Positions 1 through 7,445 of a stretch of DNA of 45,012 bases are shown piece by piece. Made by a program: the position numbers and the translations under genes. The stretch is from a virus, in IMG/VR virus record IMGVR_UViG_3300042346_000047, positions 1 to 45,012 of that record. One strand, given 5' to 3'. Position 1 is the stretch's first letter, and each line of letters begins with the position of its first letter. The notes under the pieces are model-generated. The model was not told where the DNA came from and did no database searches. It saw nothing but the letters and a program-made list of their open reading frames with translations.

Positions 1-127
1 TACAGACCTTATGGGACTGAGTTGGCGCTTTGTCAGAGGTACTATATAAAGTTAAAAGGAACTTCTGTTTTTTCAATTTATGGTACAGGGTTTGCTGATT
101 CTTCTTCTTCTGCCCGAGTTCAAATAA
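1..127. repeat. Terminal direct repeat, copy 1 of 2 (circular contig overlap)
   Basis: These 127 bases are identical to 44886-45012, the last bases of the window. The tail-fibre reading frame passes through the repeat without a break: codons starting at 44139 are in phase with codons starting at base 1. The simplest reading is that an assembler closed a circular (or circularly permuted, terminally redundant) genome and left one overlap. A 127-base overlap equals a commonly used maximum assembly k-mer, so this need not be the physical end of the virion DNA. Confidence 0.95.
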
Positions 128-348
128 ATACGCCAATTATGAGAGCTTCTCCCACCTTTGCAAGCAGTGGTAGTTTTTTGGATGGCTTGGGTAACTCATT
201 AACTTCTTTAGGGTCTGCGTTGTACACAGATAACACGGCATCAATTGCAATTGCAAAGACAGGCGGCACATGGGCGGCTGCATACGCAGTAGCTATACAA
301 AATAGCAATTCAACTGCGCCGTATTTAGAATTTTCTTCGGAGTTATAA
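1..348 (+). CDS. Tail fibre / receptor-binding protein, 3' part (starts at 44139)
   Basis: This is the C-terminal 115 residues of the fibre gene that begins at 44139. Translation in frame 1 starts YRPYGTELALCQRYY and ends EFSSEL at the TAA at 346-348. An ATG-less fragment call beginning at base 22 would be an artefact of cutting the circle inside this gene. The part after the RPYGTELALCQRYY motif is rich in Ser, Ala, Thr and Gly, as expected for a beta-structured fibre tip. The next gene starts one base after the stop. Confidence 0.85.
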   Translation, partial: YRPYGTELALCQRYYIKLKGTSVFSIYGTGFADSSSSARVQINTPIMRASPTFASSGSFLDGLGNSLTSLGSALYTDNTASIAIAKTGGTWAAAYAVAIQNSNSTAPYLEFSSEL

Positions 349-501
349 ATGTATAAATTGCAAAACTATATAGGCGAATTTATTGGTGTTCAGCGTTTAT
401 CTGATAGCGCATTTATTCCCTTCGACCCCGCCAACACCGACTACCAAGCCTACCTAAAGTGGCTTGCAGAGGGCAACACACCATTGCCAGCGGATGAGTG
501 A
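349..501 (+). CDS. Small tail-fibre-associated protein, 50 aa
   Basis: ATG at 349 directly follows the fibre stop codon, and TGA is at 499-501. The core [20 protein letters not shown] is a short conserved stretch found in small proteins and C-terminal tails beside phage tail fibres, with a pattern of N-x-D-Y-x-x-Y-L-x-W and a Pro-rich end. A role as a fibre chaperone or accessory factor is inferred from position and from this motif. It overlaps the next gene by 8 bases (ATGAGTGA), which suggests translational coupling. Confidence 0.65.
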   Translation: MYKLQNYIGEFIGVQRLSDSAFIPFDPANTDYQAYLKWLAEGNTPLPADE

Positions 502-703
502 TGAACTAATTACCAAAACAGAAGCACGACTTAACAGTCACGAACAAGTTTGTGCTGAACGCTATGCTTCTATCTCTAAAAGTTTAGAGGGTTGGAATAA
601 ACGAATAACCAAGATTGAATACCTATTATATGGTGTAATGCTGTGTGTTCTTCTCGGCCCCGGACAAGCAGCAGAGTTCTTTAAGAAATTCTTAGGAGTA
701 TAA
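494..703 (+). CDS. XhlA-like small membrane protein, 69 aa (lysis cassette)
   Basis: The start is taken at ATG 494, which overlaps the previous stop; a TTG at 464 is in frame but lies inside the previous gene. The protein has a hydrophilic, probably helical N-terminal half (residues 1-42, with charged heptad-like spacing), then one hydrophobic segment (about residues 45-60, [13 protein letters not shown]) and a short C-terminal tail. This layout resembles haemolysin XhlA-type phage proteins, which work with a holin. The holin and endolysin lie just downstream (1393-2240), so membership of the lysis cassette is likely. Exact function is uncertain. Confidence 0.55.
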   Translation: MSDELITKTEARLNSHEQVCAERYASISKSLEGWNKRITKIEYLLYGVMLCVLLGPGQAAEFFKKFLGV

Positions 704-704
704 A

Positions 705-1238
705 ATTGACCCTTTCACAATTGCGTTCACTGCCCTTGCTGCTATTAAACAAGGCGTTGCATTTTATAAAGATGCTAAAGCAGCGGGTAATGATGTTACT
801 AAAATAGCAAGAGAAATATCAAGTTGCATAGGTAACTTTTTTAATGCACAAGAACAAGTTAAACAAGTAATAGAAGAAGAAAAAAAGAAACCTGTAAAGA
901 GTTTAAAAGCACAAGCCCTAGATAATATATTAAACCAAATAGAGCTTGAGAGACAAGCAGTAGAACTTAGAGAGTTTTTAATCTACCATGTAGACCCAGA
1001 ATTAGGTGCAGTGTGGAGTAGGTTTGAAGAAGAATACGCAAGACTAGAGGAAGAACAAACACAAGAAAGGCTTATAGCAGAACGAAAAGCAAGGGAGTCA
1101 GCATGGCAACGAAGACAATTAATAAGCTCCCTGCAAGACAAAGCACTACAGATAGGAGCAGTGAGTCTAGTTACTATATACCTCCTCCTCCTATTTTGGA
1201 TAATAACAATAGACAGGAAGATAAGATGGGGTTTTTAA
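705..1238 (+). CDS. Lysis-region coiled-coil protein with C-terminal membrane segment, 177 aa, likely AUU start
   Basis: The reading frame is open from just after 695 to TAA at 1238, but its first ATG/GTG/TTG is GTG 1011, far inside a continuous coding stretch. At 705 there is ATT preceded by AGGAG (694-698) with six bases between, and the protein would begin (M)DPFTIAFTALAAIKQGV, matching the MDPFTIA-type N-terminus of small phage virion or lysis-region proteins. I therefore place the start at the ATT. The middle is a long Lys/Glu-rich coiled coil (residues about 50-140), and the C-terminus has a hydrophobic helix (about 148-169, ending LLLLFWIITI). The function is unknown. An ATG lost by mutation or a consensus error would look the same. 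Confidence 0.6.
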   Translation: MDPFTIAFTALAAIKQGVAFYKDAKAAGNDVTKIAREISSCIGNFFNAQEQVKQVIEEEKKKPVKSLKAQALDNILNQIELERQAVELREFLIYHVDPELGAVWSRFEEEYARLEEEQTQERLIAERKARESAWQRRQLISSLQDKALQIGAVSLVTIYLLLLFWIITIDRKIRWGF

Positions 1239-1396
1239 TAGGTCTTATTTCAATGATGGTTGTGTTTGTCATAATGTTACCCGTAATAGGTTTTATGTTA
1301 ATGGATATTAATACTGCTAGACAAGAAGTACGTTATGAAGTACAAAAGATAGAAAAACTTCGTAAAGAGTTAGAACATGAAAAGGATAAAAAATGA
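1103..1396 (+). CDS. Small membrane protein overlapping its upstream neighbour, 97 aa; possible i-spanin-like
   Basis: ATG 1103 has a good Shine-Dalgarno (GGGAG at 1093-1097, five bases away) and opens a frame that overlaps the 705-1238 gene by 136 bases in another phase. Residues 1-42 are polar with a PPPP stretch, about 44-68 form one strong membrane helix, and 69-97 are a charged coiled coil. A membrane anchor followed by a coiled coil next to a holin and endolysin resembles inner-membrane spanins, but no lipoprotein partner was found. The alternative start ATG 1226 (AGGA upstream) would give a 56-residue protein with almost no overlap. Confidence 0.5.
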   Translation: MATKTINKLPARQSTTDRSSESSYYIPPPPILDNNNRQEDKMGFLIGLISMMVVFVIMLPVIGFMLMDINTARQEVRYEVQKIEKLRKELEHEKDKK

Positions 1397-1905
1397 TTCC
1401 AATTATAGGTGCATTACTAGGAACACTTGCAGAGAATGGTCTAGGACTATTGTCTAGTGCAATACAAGCTAAGGGTAAAGAAGTTGTAGAAAAAACTTTA
1501 GGTGTAAAGATTCCAGATAATCCTAGTGCTGAAGATGTAGCTAAACTTCGTGAACTACAGTATGCACATGAAGAACGGCTATTAGAACTTGGCATTGAGA
1601 AGGCTAAGATGGAACTTGCTGAACTTGAGATGTTTGCTAAAGCTGCACAAAACGAAGAAGATAATGTGTCTAATCGTTGGAATGCAGACATGAGCAGTGA
1701 CTCTTGGTTATCCAAGAACATACGTCCTATGAGTCTTATAGCCATCTTTACAGGTTACTTTGTGTTTGCTATGATGAGTGCCTATGGTTTGAATGCAAAC
1801 GAGTCTTACGTGTCTTTGCTTGGTCAGTGGGGAATGCTTATAATGGGTGCATATTTTGGTGGTAGAACAATAGAAAAACTAGCTGATTTAAGGAGTAAGA
1901 AATGA
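1393..1905 (+). CDS. Holin, gene-transfer-agent 3TM type, 170 aa
   Basis: The protein has a weakly hydrophobic N-terminus (residues 2-20), a long Glu/Lys/Ala helical middle (45-90), a SKNIRPMSLIAIF junction, and two clear membrane helices at about 114-133 and 142-158. Long amphipathic helix, R-P motif and C-terminal hairpin are the arrangement of the GTA_holin_3TM family. A holin makes the inner-membrane lesion that lets the endolysin reach the cell wall; here the endolysin is the next gene, overlapping by four bases. The start ATG 1393 overlaps the previous stop. Confidence 0.75.
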   Translation: MIPIIGALLGTLAENGLGLLSSAIQAKGKEVVEKTLGVKIPDNPSAEDVAKLRELQYAHEERLLELGIEKAKMELAELEMFAKAAQNEEDNVSNRWNADMSSDSWLSKNIRPMSLIAIFTGYFVFAMMSAYGLNANESYVSLLGQWGMLIMGAYFGGRTIEKLADLRSKK

Positions 1906-2240
1906 GTCTATCAGATCACCAAGCAGCTTTCCTGTTAGACATGTGTAAGCTTATTCAATATGCTACAGAACAAGGCTTTAAAGTAACAGGTGGAGAACTT
2001 GCACGTACACCAGAACAACAGGCTATTTATTTTAAGACAGGCCGTAGTAAGACAATGAACTCCATCCACTTGAAGCGTTGTGCAATGGATTTAAACTTCT
2101 TTAAAGACGGTAAGATCATTTGGGATAAAGAAATTATTGCACCTCTTGGTCATTATTGGGAAAGTCTCCACCCTAAAAATCGTTGGGGTGGTAATTTTAA
2201 GTCACTTGTAGATTGTCCACACTTTGAAAGGAACGTTTAA
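1902..2240 (+). CDS. Endolysin, M15-family D-Ala-D-Ala/L-Ala-D-Glu peptidase, 112 aa
   Basis: This is a single-domain zinc peptidase of the small phage M15 type (T5 endolysin, VanY and M15_4 relatives). The expected residues are visible: H56 and D63 in [11 protein letters not shown] (H-x6-D) and H107 in DCPHFE, which together bind zinc. R35 in the ELARTPEQQ stretch matches the conserved N-terminal region. There is no signal peptide or separate wall-binding domain, so export should depend on the holin gene it overlaps (ATG 1902 within ATGA). It cuts peptide cross-links of peptidoglycan at the end of infection. Confidence 0.85.
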   Translation: MSLSDHQAAFLLDMCKLIQYATEQGFKVTGGELARTPEQQAIYFKTGRSKTMNSIHLKRCAMDLNFFKDGKIIWDKEIIAPLGHYWESLHPKNRWGGNFKSLVDCPHFERNV

Positions 2241-2241
2241 C

Positions 2242-2409
2242 ATGCCAATGAAAAAAGGAAGTAGTAATAAAACAGTTTCAGAAAACATTCGTAAAGAAAT
2301 GAAACAAGGTGTTCCACAAAAGCAAGCAATTGCTATAGCTTTAAGTAAAGCTGGTAAGTCCCTACCTAAGCGTGGTCAACGTACAGCTAAGAATAAAAGT
2401 AAAAAATGA
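2242..2409 (+). CDS. Small basic protein of the MPMKKGSS type, 55 aa
   Basis: The start is ATG 2242 (AAAGGAA about eight bases upstream); an in-frame TTG at 2224 lies inside the endolysin gene and is less likely. The sequence begins [20 protein letters not shown] and has a central helix [13 protein letters not shown], with a Lys/Arg-rich tail. This short family is frequent in marine and freshwater phages beside terminase or lysis genes, with no known function. The high positive charge would suit DNA or RNA binding, which is inference only. Confidence 0.7.
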   Translation: MPMKKGSSNKTVSENIRKEMKQGVPQKQAIAIALSKAGKSLPKRGQRTAKNKSKK

Positions 2410-2645
2410 AAATGGCATATGTTGAGTGGGAGGATGCATCTGATTTAGATGATACTCCTTGGACAACACATGATGATTTTATATACGAACCTGTAATGGT
2501 AAGTCAAATAGGATACGTTCTATATGATGGGCCTGAAGGGTTAGTATTAACATCCTCTTACATTGCTGATGGCACTGTTGGGTGTCGTACACAAATACCA
2601 CGAGGCATGATTCGTAACATAACTATAATTGATGACAATGACTGA
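2406..2645 (+). CDS. Conserved hypothetical protein, 79 aa
   Basis: ATG 2406 overlaps the previous stop (AAAATGAAAATG). The protein is acidic and probably beta-rich: [31 protein letters not shown], then [13 protein letters not shown] recognise the general pattern of small proteins encoded just upstream of phage terminase genes, but no function is known to me. It overlaps the small terminase start by about eight bases. Confidence 0.65.
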   Translation: MKMAYVEWEDASDLDDTPWTTHDDFIYEPVMVSQIGYVLYDGPEGLVLTSSYIADGTVGCRTQIPRGMIRNITIIDDND

Positions 2646-3117
2646 TAGAACTAAATTCTTAGATGGTAGTGGTAAACGTGTTATCCTTGGCTTGTTCAAG
2701 GAATTTGCTCGTGTAGATGTAAAGTTTAAACCTGTATACACGTTACAACACTGTAAGGATGTATTCTTAGAGTGTCGTGACCCCTCTGAATATTCTGTTG
2801 CTATGGCACTACTAGGTGATTGGGAACACTGGCAAGAAGTACGTAATCACCCCATAATTAAACCACACGTAGATAAATGGCAAGCAGAGTTAGCAGTGAA
2901 GTTACAGTCTGAAGCAATTGCACAAATGAAACAACATGCACGTCTTCCCGGTGGTACAGCAGCCGCTAAATGGCTTGCTGAGAAGGGTTATGTAGATGGC
3001 GGTGTTAAGAAGCCTGTAGGTCGCCCTAAAGAGGTTAAAGAGGTTATAGCACCCTCTACAGGACGTATAGCAGGAGATATGGCTAGGCTTGGTATTGTTG
3101 TAGGAGGAAAGAAGTAA
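2638..3117 (+). CDS. Terminase small subunit, about 159 aa
   Basis: The likely start is ATG 2638 (ATG 2632 and TTG 2629 are in frame), overlapping the stop of the previous gene. The central region DWEHWQEVRNHPIIKPHVDKW and the C-terminal GGTAAAKWLAEKGY followed by KPVGRPKEV match the small terminase type of T7-like and cobavirus-like phages, where the AAKWLAEKG helix and the GRPK basic tail are typical. The small subunit recognises the packaging site and loads the large subunit. Unusually, five small genes separate it from the large subunit at 4141. Confidence 0.7.
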   Translation: MTDRTKFLDGSGKRVILGLFKEFARVDVKFKPVYTLQHCKDVFLECRDPSEYSVAMALLGDWEHWQEVRNHPIIKPHVDKWQAELAVKLQSEAIAQMKQHARLPGGTAAAKWLAEKGYVDGGVKKPVGRPKEVKEVIAPSTGRIAGDMARLGIVVGGKK

Positions 3118-3383
3118 TGCCTTACATGACCGCAGGAAAAAGAGATTACAAAAAACAACAAGCCTATGATGGTAAACCATCTGTCGTTAAAGACAGGGCT
3201 AAACGTAATGGTGCTAGGCGTAAACTTATGGAAGAAGGTAAAGTTAGCAAGGGTGATGGTAAAGATGTAGACCATAAGAAACCGCTTAGTAAAGGTGGTG
3301 GTAACAAGAGAAGTAATTTACGTGTTACTAGTAAGAGTAACAATAGAAGCTTTTCACGCACTAAAACAGGGAAGATGAAATAA
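3117..3383 (+). CDS. HNH-nuclease-like small basic protein, 88 aa
   Basis: The frame starts at ATG 3117 inside the previous stop (TAATG). The core DGKDVDHKKPLSKGGGN then RSNLRVTSKSNNRSFSR has the D-x-D-H, central N and N-R-S-F pattern of small phage HNH-type proteins. The canonical C-x-x-C zinc knuckles are absent, so it may be a reduced HNH fold or a DNA-binding remnant. HNH proteins next to terminases assist DNA cleavage in packaging in some phages, and that is the contextual guess here. One palindrome of the genome-wide family lies in its RVTSK codons (3325-3334). Confidence 0.6.
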   Translation: MPYMTAGKRDYKKQQAYDGKPSVVKDRAKRNGARRKLMEEGKVSKGDGKDVDHKKPLSKGGGNKRSNLRVTSKSNNRSFSRTKTGKMK

Positions 3384-3526
3384 TGGCAGCAGGAATGAAA
3401 CACTATTTTAAAGATGGCAAAGAGTATAAAGGCCCAACACATAAAGATGCTAACGGCAAATTAATGTCTGGTACAAAGCATACCGCAGCTAGTAAACACT
3501 TGGTTCACAAAAAGAAAGCTAAATAA
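3383..3526 (+). CDS. Small conserved phage protein, 47 aa
   Basis: ATG 3383 overlaps the previous TAA, and TAA 3524-3526 overlaps the next ATG. The sequence MAAGMKHYFKDGKEYKGPTH continues with KLMSGTKHTAASK and ends in a Lys-rich tail. The G-x-x-Y-K-G-P-T-H and S-G-T-K-H-T pattern recurs in small phage proteins near terminase genes; I know of no assigned function. The perfect stop/start overlaps on both sides are good evidence that it is translated. Confidence 0.65.
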   Translation: MAAGMKHYFKDGKEYKGPTHKDANGKLMSGTKHTAASKHLVHKKKAK

Positions 3527-3669
3527 TGGCTGGACTATACGAAAACATCCATAAAAAGCGTAAACGTATCAAAGAAGGTAGTGGTGAGAAGATGCGTAAG
3601 GTAGGTAGTAAAGGTGCTCCTACAGCTAAGCAATTTAAACAAGCTGCTAAAACACGAAAGACTAAATAA
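3526..3669 (+). CDS. Small basic conserved phage protein (MAGLYENIH type), 47 aa
   Basis: The gene runs from ATG 3526 to TAA 3667-3669, sharing one base with each neighbour. The protein MAGLYENIHKKRKRIKEGSG then KMRKVGSKGAPTAKQF is almost entirely Lys, Arg, Gly and Ala. This short family is widespread in tailed phages next to packaging genes. Its charge suggests nucleic-acid or capsid contact, but no function is established. Confidence 0.65.
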   Translation: MAGLYENIHKKRKRIKEGSGEKMRKVGSKGAPTAKQFKQAAKTRKTK

Positions 3670-3875
3670 TGTTTGTAATAGAATTTGTATTATGCCTAGC
3701 AATTAATGAGTGTATTGAACCTATTGTGGATAAACCCCGTAGTAGACATGAGACAAAAGAGGCATGTATGCAAGTTGCCTATTACAAAGCATTAGAACTG
3801 TATATGATGAATAAGCGTCCTAATCTAACAGTTAGTTATAAATGTTTACCAGAAGTTATTGGAGAAGAAGTATGA
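3669..3875 (+). CDS. Hypothetical protein with hydrophobic N-terminus, 68 aa
   Basis: ATG 3669 overlaps the previous stop. Residues 1-14 (MFVIEFVLCLAINE) are hydrophobic and might be a membrane anchor or an imperfect signal. The rest is soluble and has three more cysteines (C16, C33 and C58 by my count). It is not recognised. The coding is supported by the stop/start overlaps with both neighbours (ATGA at 3872). Confidence 0.55.
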   Translation: MFVIEFVLCLAINECIEPIVDKPRSRHETKEACMQVAYYKALELYMMNKRPNLTVSYKCLPEVIGEEV

Positions 3876-4144
3876 TTAAGAAGGGTTCAGAGTCGTTTTC
3901 TGGATATAACAAACCTAAGCGTACACCAAGCCATCCTACCAAGAGTCACGCAGTGTTGGCTAAGGTAGGTGACAAAGAAAAACTCATTCGATTTGGTCAA
4001 AAGGGTGTGTCAGGTAGCCCTAAGAGAGAAGGTGAGTCTGATGCTTCTCGTAAACGTAGAGAGAGTTTTAAAGCTCGACATGCAAGCAACATTGCCAAAG
4101 GCAAGATGAGTGCTGCATATTGGGCAGATAAGGTTAAGTGGTGA
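3872..4144 (+). CDS. Conserved phage protein upstream of large terminase, 90 aa
   Basis: The start is ATG 3872 with GGAGAAGAAG just upstream; ATG 3842 is in frame but lies within the previous gene and lacks a ribosome site. Conserved blocks are SGYNKPKRTPSHPTKSHAV, KEKLIRFGQKGVSGSP, then FKARHASNIAKGKMSAAYWA and a DKVKW end. This family is found directly before or after terL in many podoviruses, with no defined function. It overlaps the terminase start. Confidence 0.7.
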   Translation: MIKKGSESFSGYNKPKRTPSHPTKSHAVLAKVGDKEKLIRFGQKGVSGSPKREGESDASRKRRESFKARHASNIAKGKMSAAYWADKVKW

Positions 4145-5664
4145 CTGAAAAAGAACTGGTTAAACAGGCAGCAGAAGCTGACCTTCTGACGTTTATTAAA
4201 CTCATTGCACCACATCGTATGCTAGGTGCAGTACATGAAGAACTGTGCTCATGGTGGAGCAGAGAAGACGCTAAGGACAATCAACTTGTCCTGTTGCCAC
4301 GTGACCATCAAAAGAGTGCAATGATCGCTTATAGGGTTGCTTGGTGGGTTACTAAGCATCCTGAGACTACAGTGCTGTATGTGTCTGCTACAGCTAACTT
4401 GGCTGAGAAACAACTTAAAGCTGTTAAAGATATATTCTTATCAGACATATATAGATTCTATTGGCCTGAGATGGTCAATGAGATGGAAGGTAAACGAGAA
4501 CGTTGGTCTATGGATGAGATTTCTGTAGATCACCCTAAGCGTAAGGCAGAAGGTGTTCGTGATGCTACAATTAAAGCAGCAGGTATTACAGCTAACGTCA
4601 CAGGATTACATTGTAATGTAGCTGTGCTAGATGACGTTGTAGTGCCTGATAATGCTTATACACAACTAGGTAGAGATCAGGTTAGAGCATTCTACTCACA
4701 ACTATCTTCAATTGAATCTACAGGTGCTAAAGAGTGGGCTGTAGGTACTCGCTACCATCCCGGAGACTTGTACAAAGACATGATGGAAATGACTGAAGTG
4801 TACATGTCTGATGACGATGAGACAGAGATTGAGAATGAAGTGTACGAAGTGTTTGAGCGTGTAGTAGAAACTGGAGGAGAGTTCCTTTGGCCTAAACAAC
4901 GTAGAACAGATGGTAAAACATTTGGCTTTGATGCACGAGAACTAGCACGTAAGAAGGCTAAGTATTTGGACGTAACACAGTTCTATGCTCAATATTATAA
5001 CAATCCTAATGCAGTAGAAACACAACTAATTGATCGTAGCAGGTTCAACTATTATGAACGTGATAAGATTGAAAACTTTAGTGGAGCGTGGTATTTTGGA
5101 GACAAACTTTTACACATTTATGCTGCTATGGATTTTGCTTATTCTATTGGCACAAACTCTGACTACACTGTTATTATGGTGGTTGGAGTAGATGAAGATA
5201 ATAATTTTTATATCTTAGATATTGACAGATTTAAAACTAATAAAATATCTGTTATGTATGATAAGGCTGAATTAATATATCGTAAGTGGAAATTTAAAAA
5301 GATGCGTTGTGAAGTAGTAGCTGCACAACGTCTTATTGTCGGACAGTTCAAAGATTATATGCGTAGTCAAAACATTGTATTTACAATTGACGAATATAAT
5401 CCTCCTAAGAATATGCGTAAAGCTGAACGTATTGCTACAATCTTAGAACCACGTTATAGTAATAACCAAATATGGCATTATAAAGGTGGTAATTGTCAGA
5501 CATTAGAAGAAGAATTAATGATGAATAATCCTGAACATGATGATATTAAGGATGCATTAGCTTCTTGTATTGAGATTTGTAAATCACCTATATCTAATCG
5601 GACATGGGGTAAACGAACAAATGTGGTTGCTTTTAATTCAAAATATGGTGGCGTAGCCTACTAA
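4141..5664 (+). CDS. terL: Terminase large subunit, about 507 aa
   Basis: ATP-driven packaging motor and nuclease. Numbering is from GTG 4138, which precedes a second GTG at 4141; the latter is better spaced from AAGG at 4130-4133. The ATPase half has a modified Walker A, LLPRDHQKSAM (K59, S60), as in T7-like terminases, and a Walker B NVAVLDDVV (D165, D166). The C-terminal nuclease half shows the first acidic residue in AAMDFAYSIGTNSDYT (D332) and a late HDDIKDALA motif. The length fits the family. The start overlaps the previous stop (GTGA) and the portal gene follows after 13 bases. Confidence 0.93.
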   Translation: MTEKELVKQAAEADLLTFIKLIAPHRMLGAVHEELCSWWSREDAKDNQLVLLPRDHQKSAMIAYRVAWWVTKHPETTVLYVSATANLAEKQLKAVKDIFLSDIYRFYWPEMVNEMEGKRERWSMDEISVDHPKRKAEGVRDATIKAAGITANVTGLHCNVAVLDDVVVPDNAYTQLGRDQVRAFYSQLSSIESTGAKEWAVGTRYHPGDLYKDMMEMTEVYMSDDDETEIENEVYEVFERVVETGGEFLWPKQRRTDGKTFGFDARELARKKAKYLDVTQFYAQYYNNPNAVETQLIDRSRFNYYERDKIENFSGAWYFGDKLLHIYAAMDFAYSIGTNSDYTVIMVVGVDEDNNFYILDIDRFKTNKISVMYDKAELIYRKWKFKKMRCEVVAAQRLIVGQFKDYMRSQNIVFTIDEYNPPKNMRKAERIATILEPRYSNNQIWHYKGGNCQTLEEELMMNNPEHDDIKDALASCIEICKSPISNRTWGKRTNVVAFNSKYGGVAY

Positions 5665-5677
5665 AAGGAAATAAGAA

Positions 5678-7441
5678 ATGAATGAAAATGTACAAGTAAG
5701 TTATAATGATGATAGCTTGGCTAATAAGATTGCTGACTTGTGGATGCGGTGGGATACAGCACGTAGTGTATGGAAAACTGACCAACAAGAGTTACGTAAT
5801 TATATCTTTGCAACCGATACACGTAAAACATCTAATAGTAAACTACCTTGGAAGAACTCCACTGTAACACCTAAATTAACACAGATTAGAGATAATCTAC
5901 ATGCCAATTATATGGCTGCATTGTTTCCATCTGAGAATTGGTTTTTCTTTGAGGCTACTAATAAGGATAAAGATTTAGCAGCTAAGAGACAGGCCATTGT
6001 AAACTACCTAAAACAGAAACTAAAAGCATCTAATTTTCAGTTGTTAGTATCACAACTTGTATATGATTATATTGACTTTGGTAATGTAATTGTTACTTAT
6101 GATTATGTACGAGATGTTATTAGTGATAAAGAAGGTAATGTAGTTAATAGATATATTGGCCCTAAAGCCTATCGTATTAATCCTAATGACATTGTATTTA
6201 ATCCATTAGCTGAAGACTTTAGTAAGACTCCTGTTGTACGAAGAATGCTAAAATCAATTGGCGATCTGATGACAGACCTAGAAACAAAGCCCAACCTTAA
6301 CTACAGCAAAGCAGTTGTAGATAAGGCTATTTCTTTCCGTCAAAACTATAGGGATGACCCTGAGTTTAAGAAAGAAGTTAACATGGCTATTGATGGTTTT
6401 GGTAGTGCTGACGAGTATTTAGAAAGTGACATGGTTGAGTTGTTGGAATTCTGGGGTGACATTTATGACCCAGACACCAAGACACTGTTGCGTAATCAAC
6501 TCATTACCATCATTGATCGTAAGTGGGTGTTGCGTAAACAACCCAATCCGTTGTGGACAGGCAACAAACCTATGCACCACTGTGGTTGGAGATTGCGTAC
6601 AGATAACCTGTGGGCACAAGGCCCATTAGACCAGTTGGTAGGTATGCAATATCGTATTGACCACCTTGAGAACTTGAAGGCAGACGTGTTTGACCTCATT
6701 GCCTACCCTGTCATGGTGATTTATGGTAACACTGTGGAGGAGTTTGAATACGAACCCGGAGCTACAATCTTTGTGGGAGATGAGGGTAAGGTAGACTTTC
6801 TTCGTCCTGACGCTACAGCGTTGCAAGCAGACATGCAAATTGCTGAACTGATGGGTCGTATGGAGGAACTGGCAGGTGCTCCTAAACAAGCTATGGGTAT
6901 CCGTACTCCCGGTGAGAAGACTAAGTATGAGGTGCAAACCTTGGAGAATGCTGCTGGTCGTATCTTCCAAAGCAAGGTAAGTTGGTTTGAACGTAACATT
7001 CTAGAACCTCTGTTGAATGGTATGTTGGCTGAAGCTATCCGTAACTTTGAAGGTGTAGAACGTATTCGTGCCATTGATGAGCAGTATAACACAGAAAGCT
7101 TTGTAGAGATCAGTAAAGCAGACTTGATGGCAGAAGGTAAGATTTATCCTATTGGAGCACGTCACTTTGCTGACCAAGCTAGGTTTGTACAAGAGTTGAC
7201 ACAAACTATCAATGCTGTACAAAGCATCCCCGGTGTGGCTGCACACATGTCTGGTAAGGCTATTGCCAAGGCTCTAGAGGAGAACTTGGGATGGCAGAAC
7301 TACAAGATTGTACAGGATAATGCTTCTGTATTTGAAGCAGCAGAGACACAACGATTGATGAATCAAGCCTCTGAAGATGTACAAACTGAAGCTGCTGTAG
7401 ACCCTATGGGTGCTCCACTTGACATGGAAGAAGGAATGTAA
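5678..7441 (+). CDS. Portal protein (head-tail connector), 587 aa
   Basis: Forms the dodecameric ring through which DNA enters and leaves the head. Length and position between terminase and scaffold match T7-like head-tail connectors. Visible conserved blocks are LWMRWDTARSVWKTDQQELR near the N-terminus, FPSENWFFFEAT, and a clip/stem region containing GAPKQAMGIRTPGEKTKYEV, a hallmark of podovirus portals. The C-terminus is acidic and Met-rich. It has an AAAGGA ribosome site before ATG 5678. One of five copies of the 12-mer TGATGACAGACC lies inside it (6267-6278). Confidence 0.92.
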   Translation: MNENVQVSYNDDSLANKIADLWMRWDTARSVWKTDQQELRNYIFATDTRKTSNSKLPWKNSTVTPKLTQIRDNLHANYMAALFPSENWFFFEATNKDKDLAAKRQAIVNYLKQKLKASNFQLLVSQLVYDYIDFGNVIVTYDYVRDVISDKEGNVVNRYIGPKAYRINPNDIVFNPLAEDFSKTPVVRRMLKSIGDLMTDLETKPNLNYSKAVVDKAISFRQNYRDDPEFKKEVNMAIDGFGSADEYLESDMVELLEFWGDIYDPDTKTLLRNQLITIIDRKWVLRKQPNPLWTGNKPMHHCGWRLRTDNLWAQGPLDQLVGMQYRIDHLENLKADVFDLIAYPVMVIYGNTVEEFEYEPGATIFVGDEGKVDFLRPDATALQADMQIAELMGRMEELAGAPKQAMGIRTPGEKTKYEVQTLENAAGRIFQSKVSWFERNILEPLLNGMLAEAIRNFEGVERIRAIDEQYNTESFVEISKADLMAEGKIYPIGARHFADQARFVQELTQTINAVQSIPGVAAHMSGKAIAKALEENLGWQNYKIVQDNASVFEAAETQRLMNQASEDVQTEAAVDPMGAPLDMEEGM

Positions 7442-7445
7442 TATA

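Noticed and set aside
1317-1745. 142-residue minus-strand frame opposite the holin
   Set aside because: Ser/Ala/Leu-rich antisense of a helical gene, no start signal, and no minus-strand gene elsewhere in the rightward arm.
3725-3733. Third perfect DnaA box
   Set aside because: It lies in a coding region far from the origin-like region and one copy is close to chance expectation.
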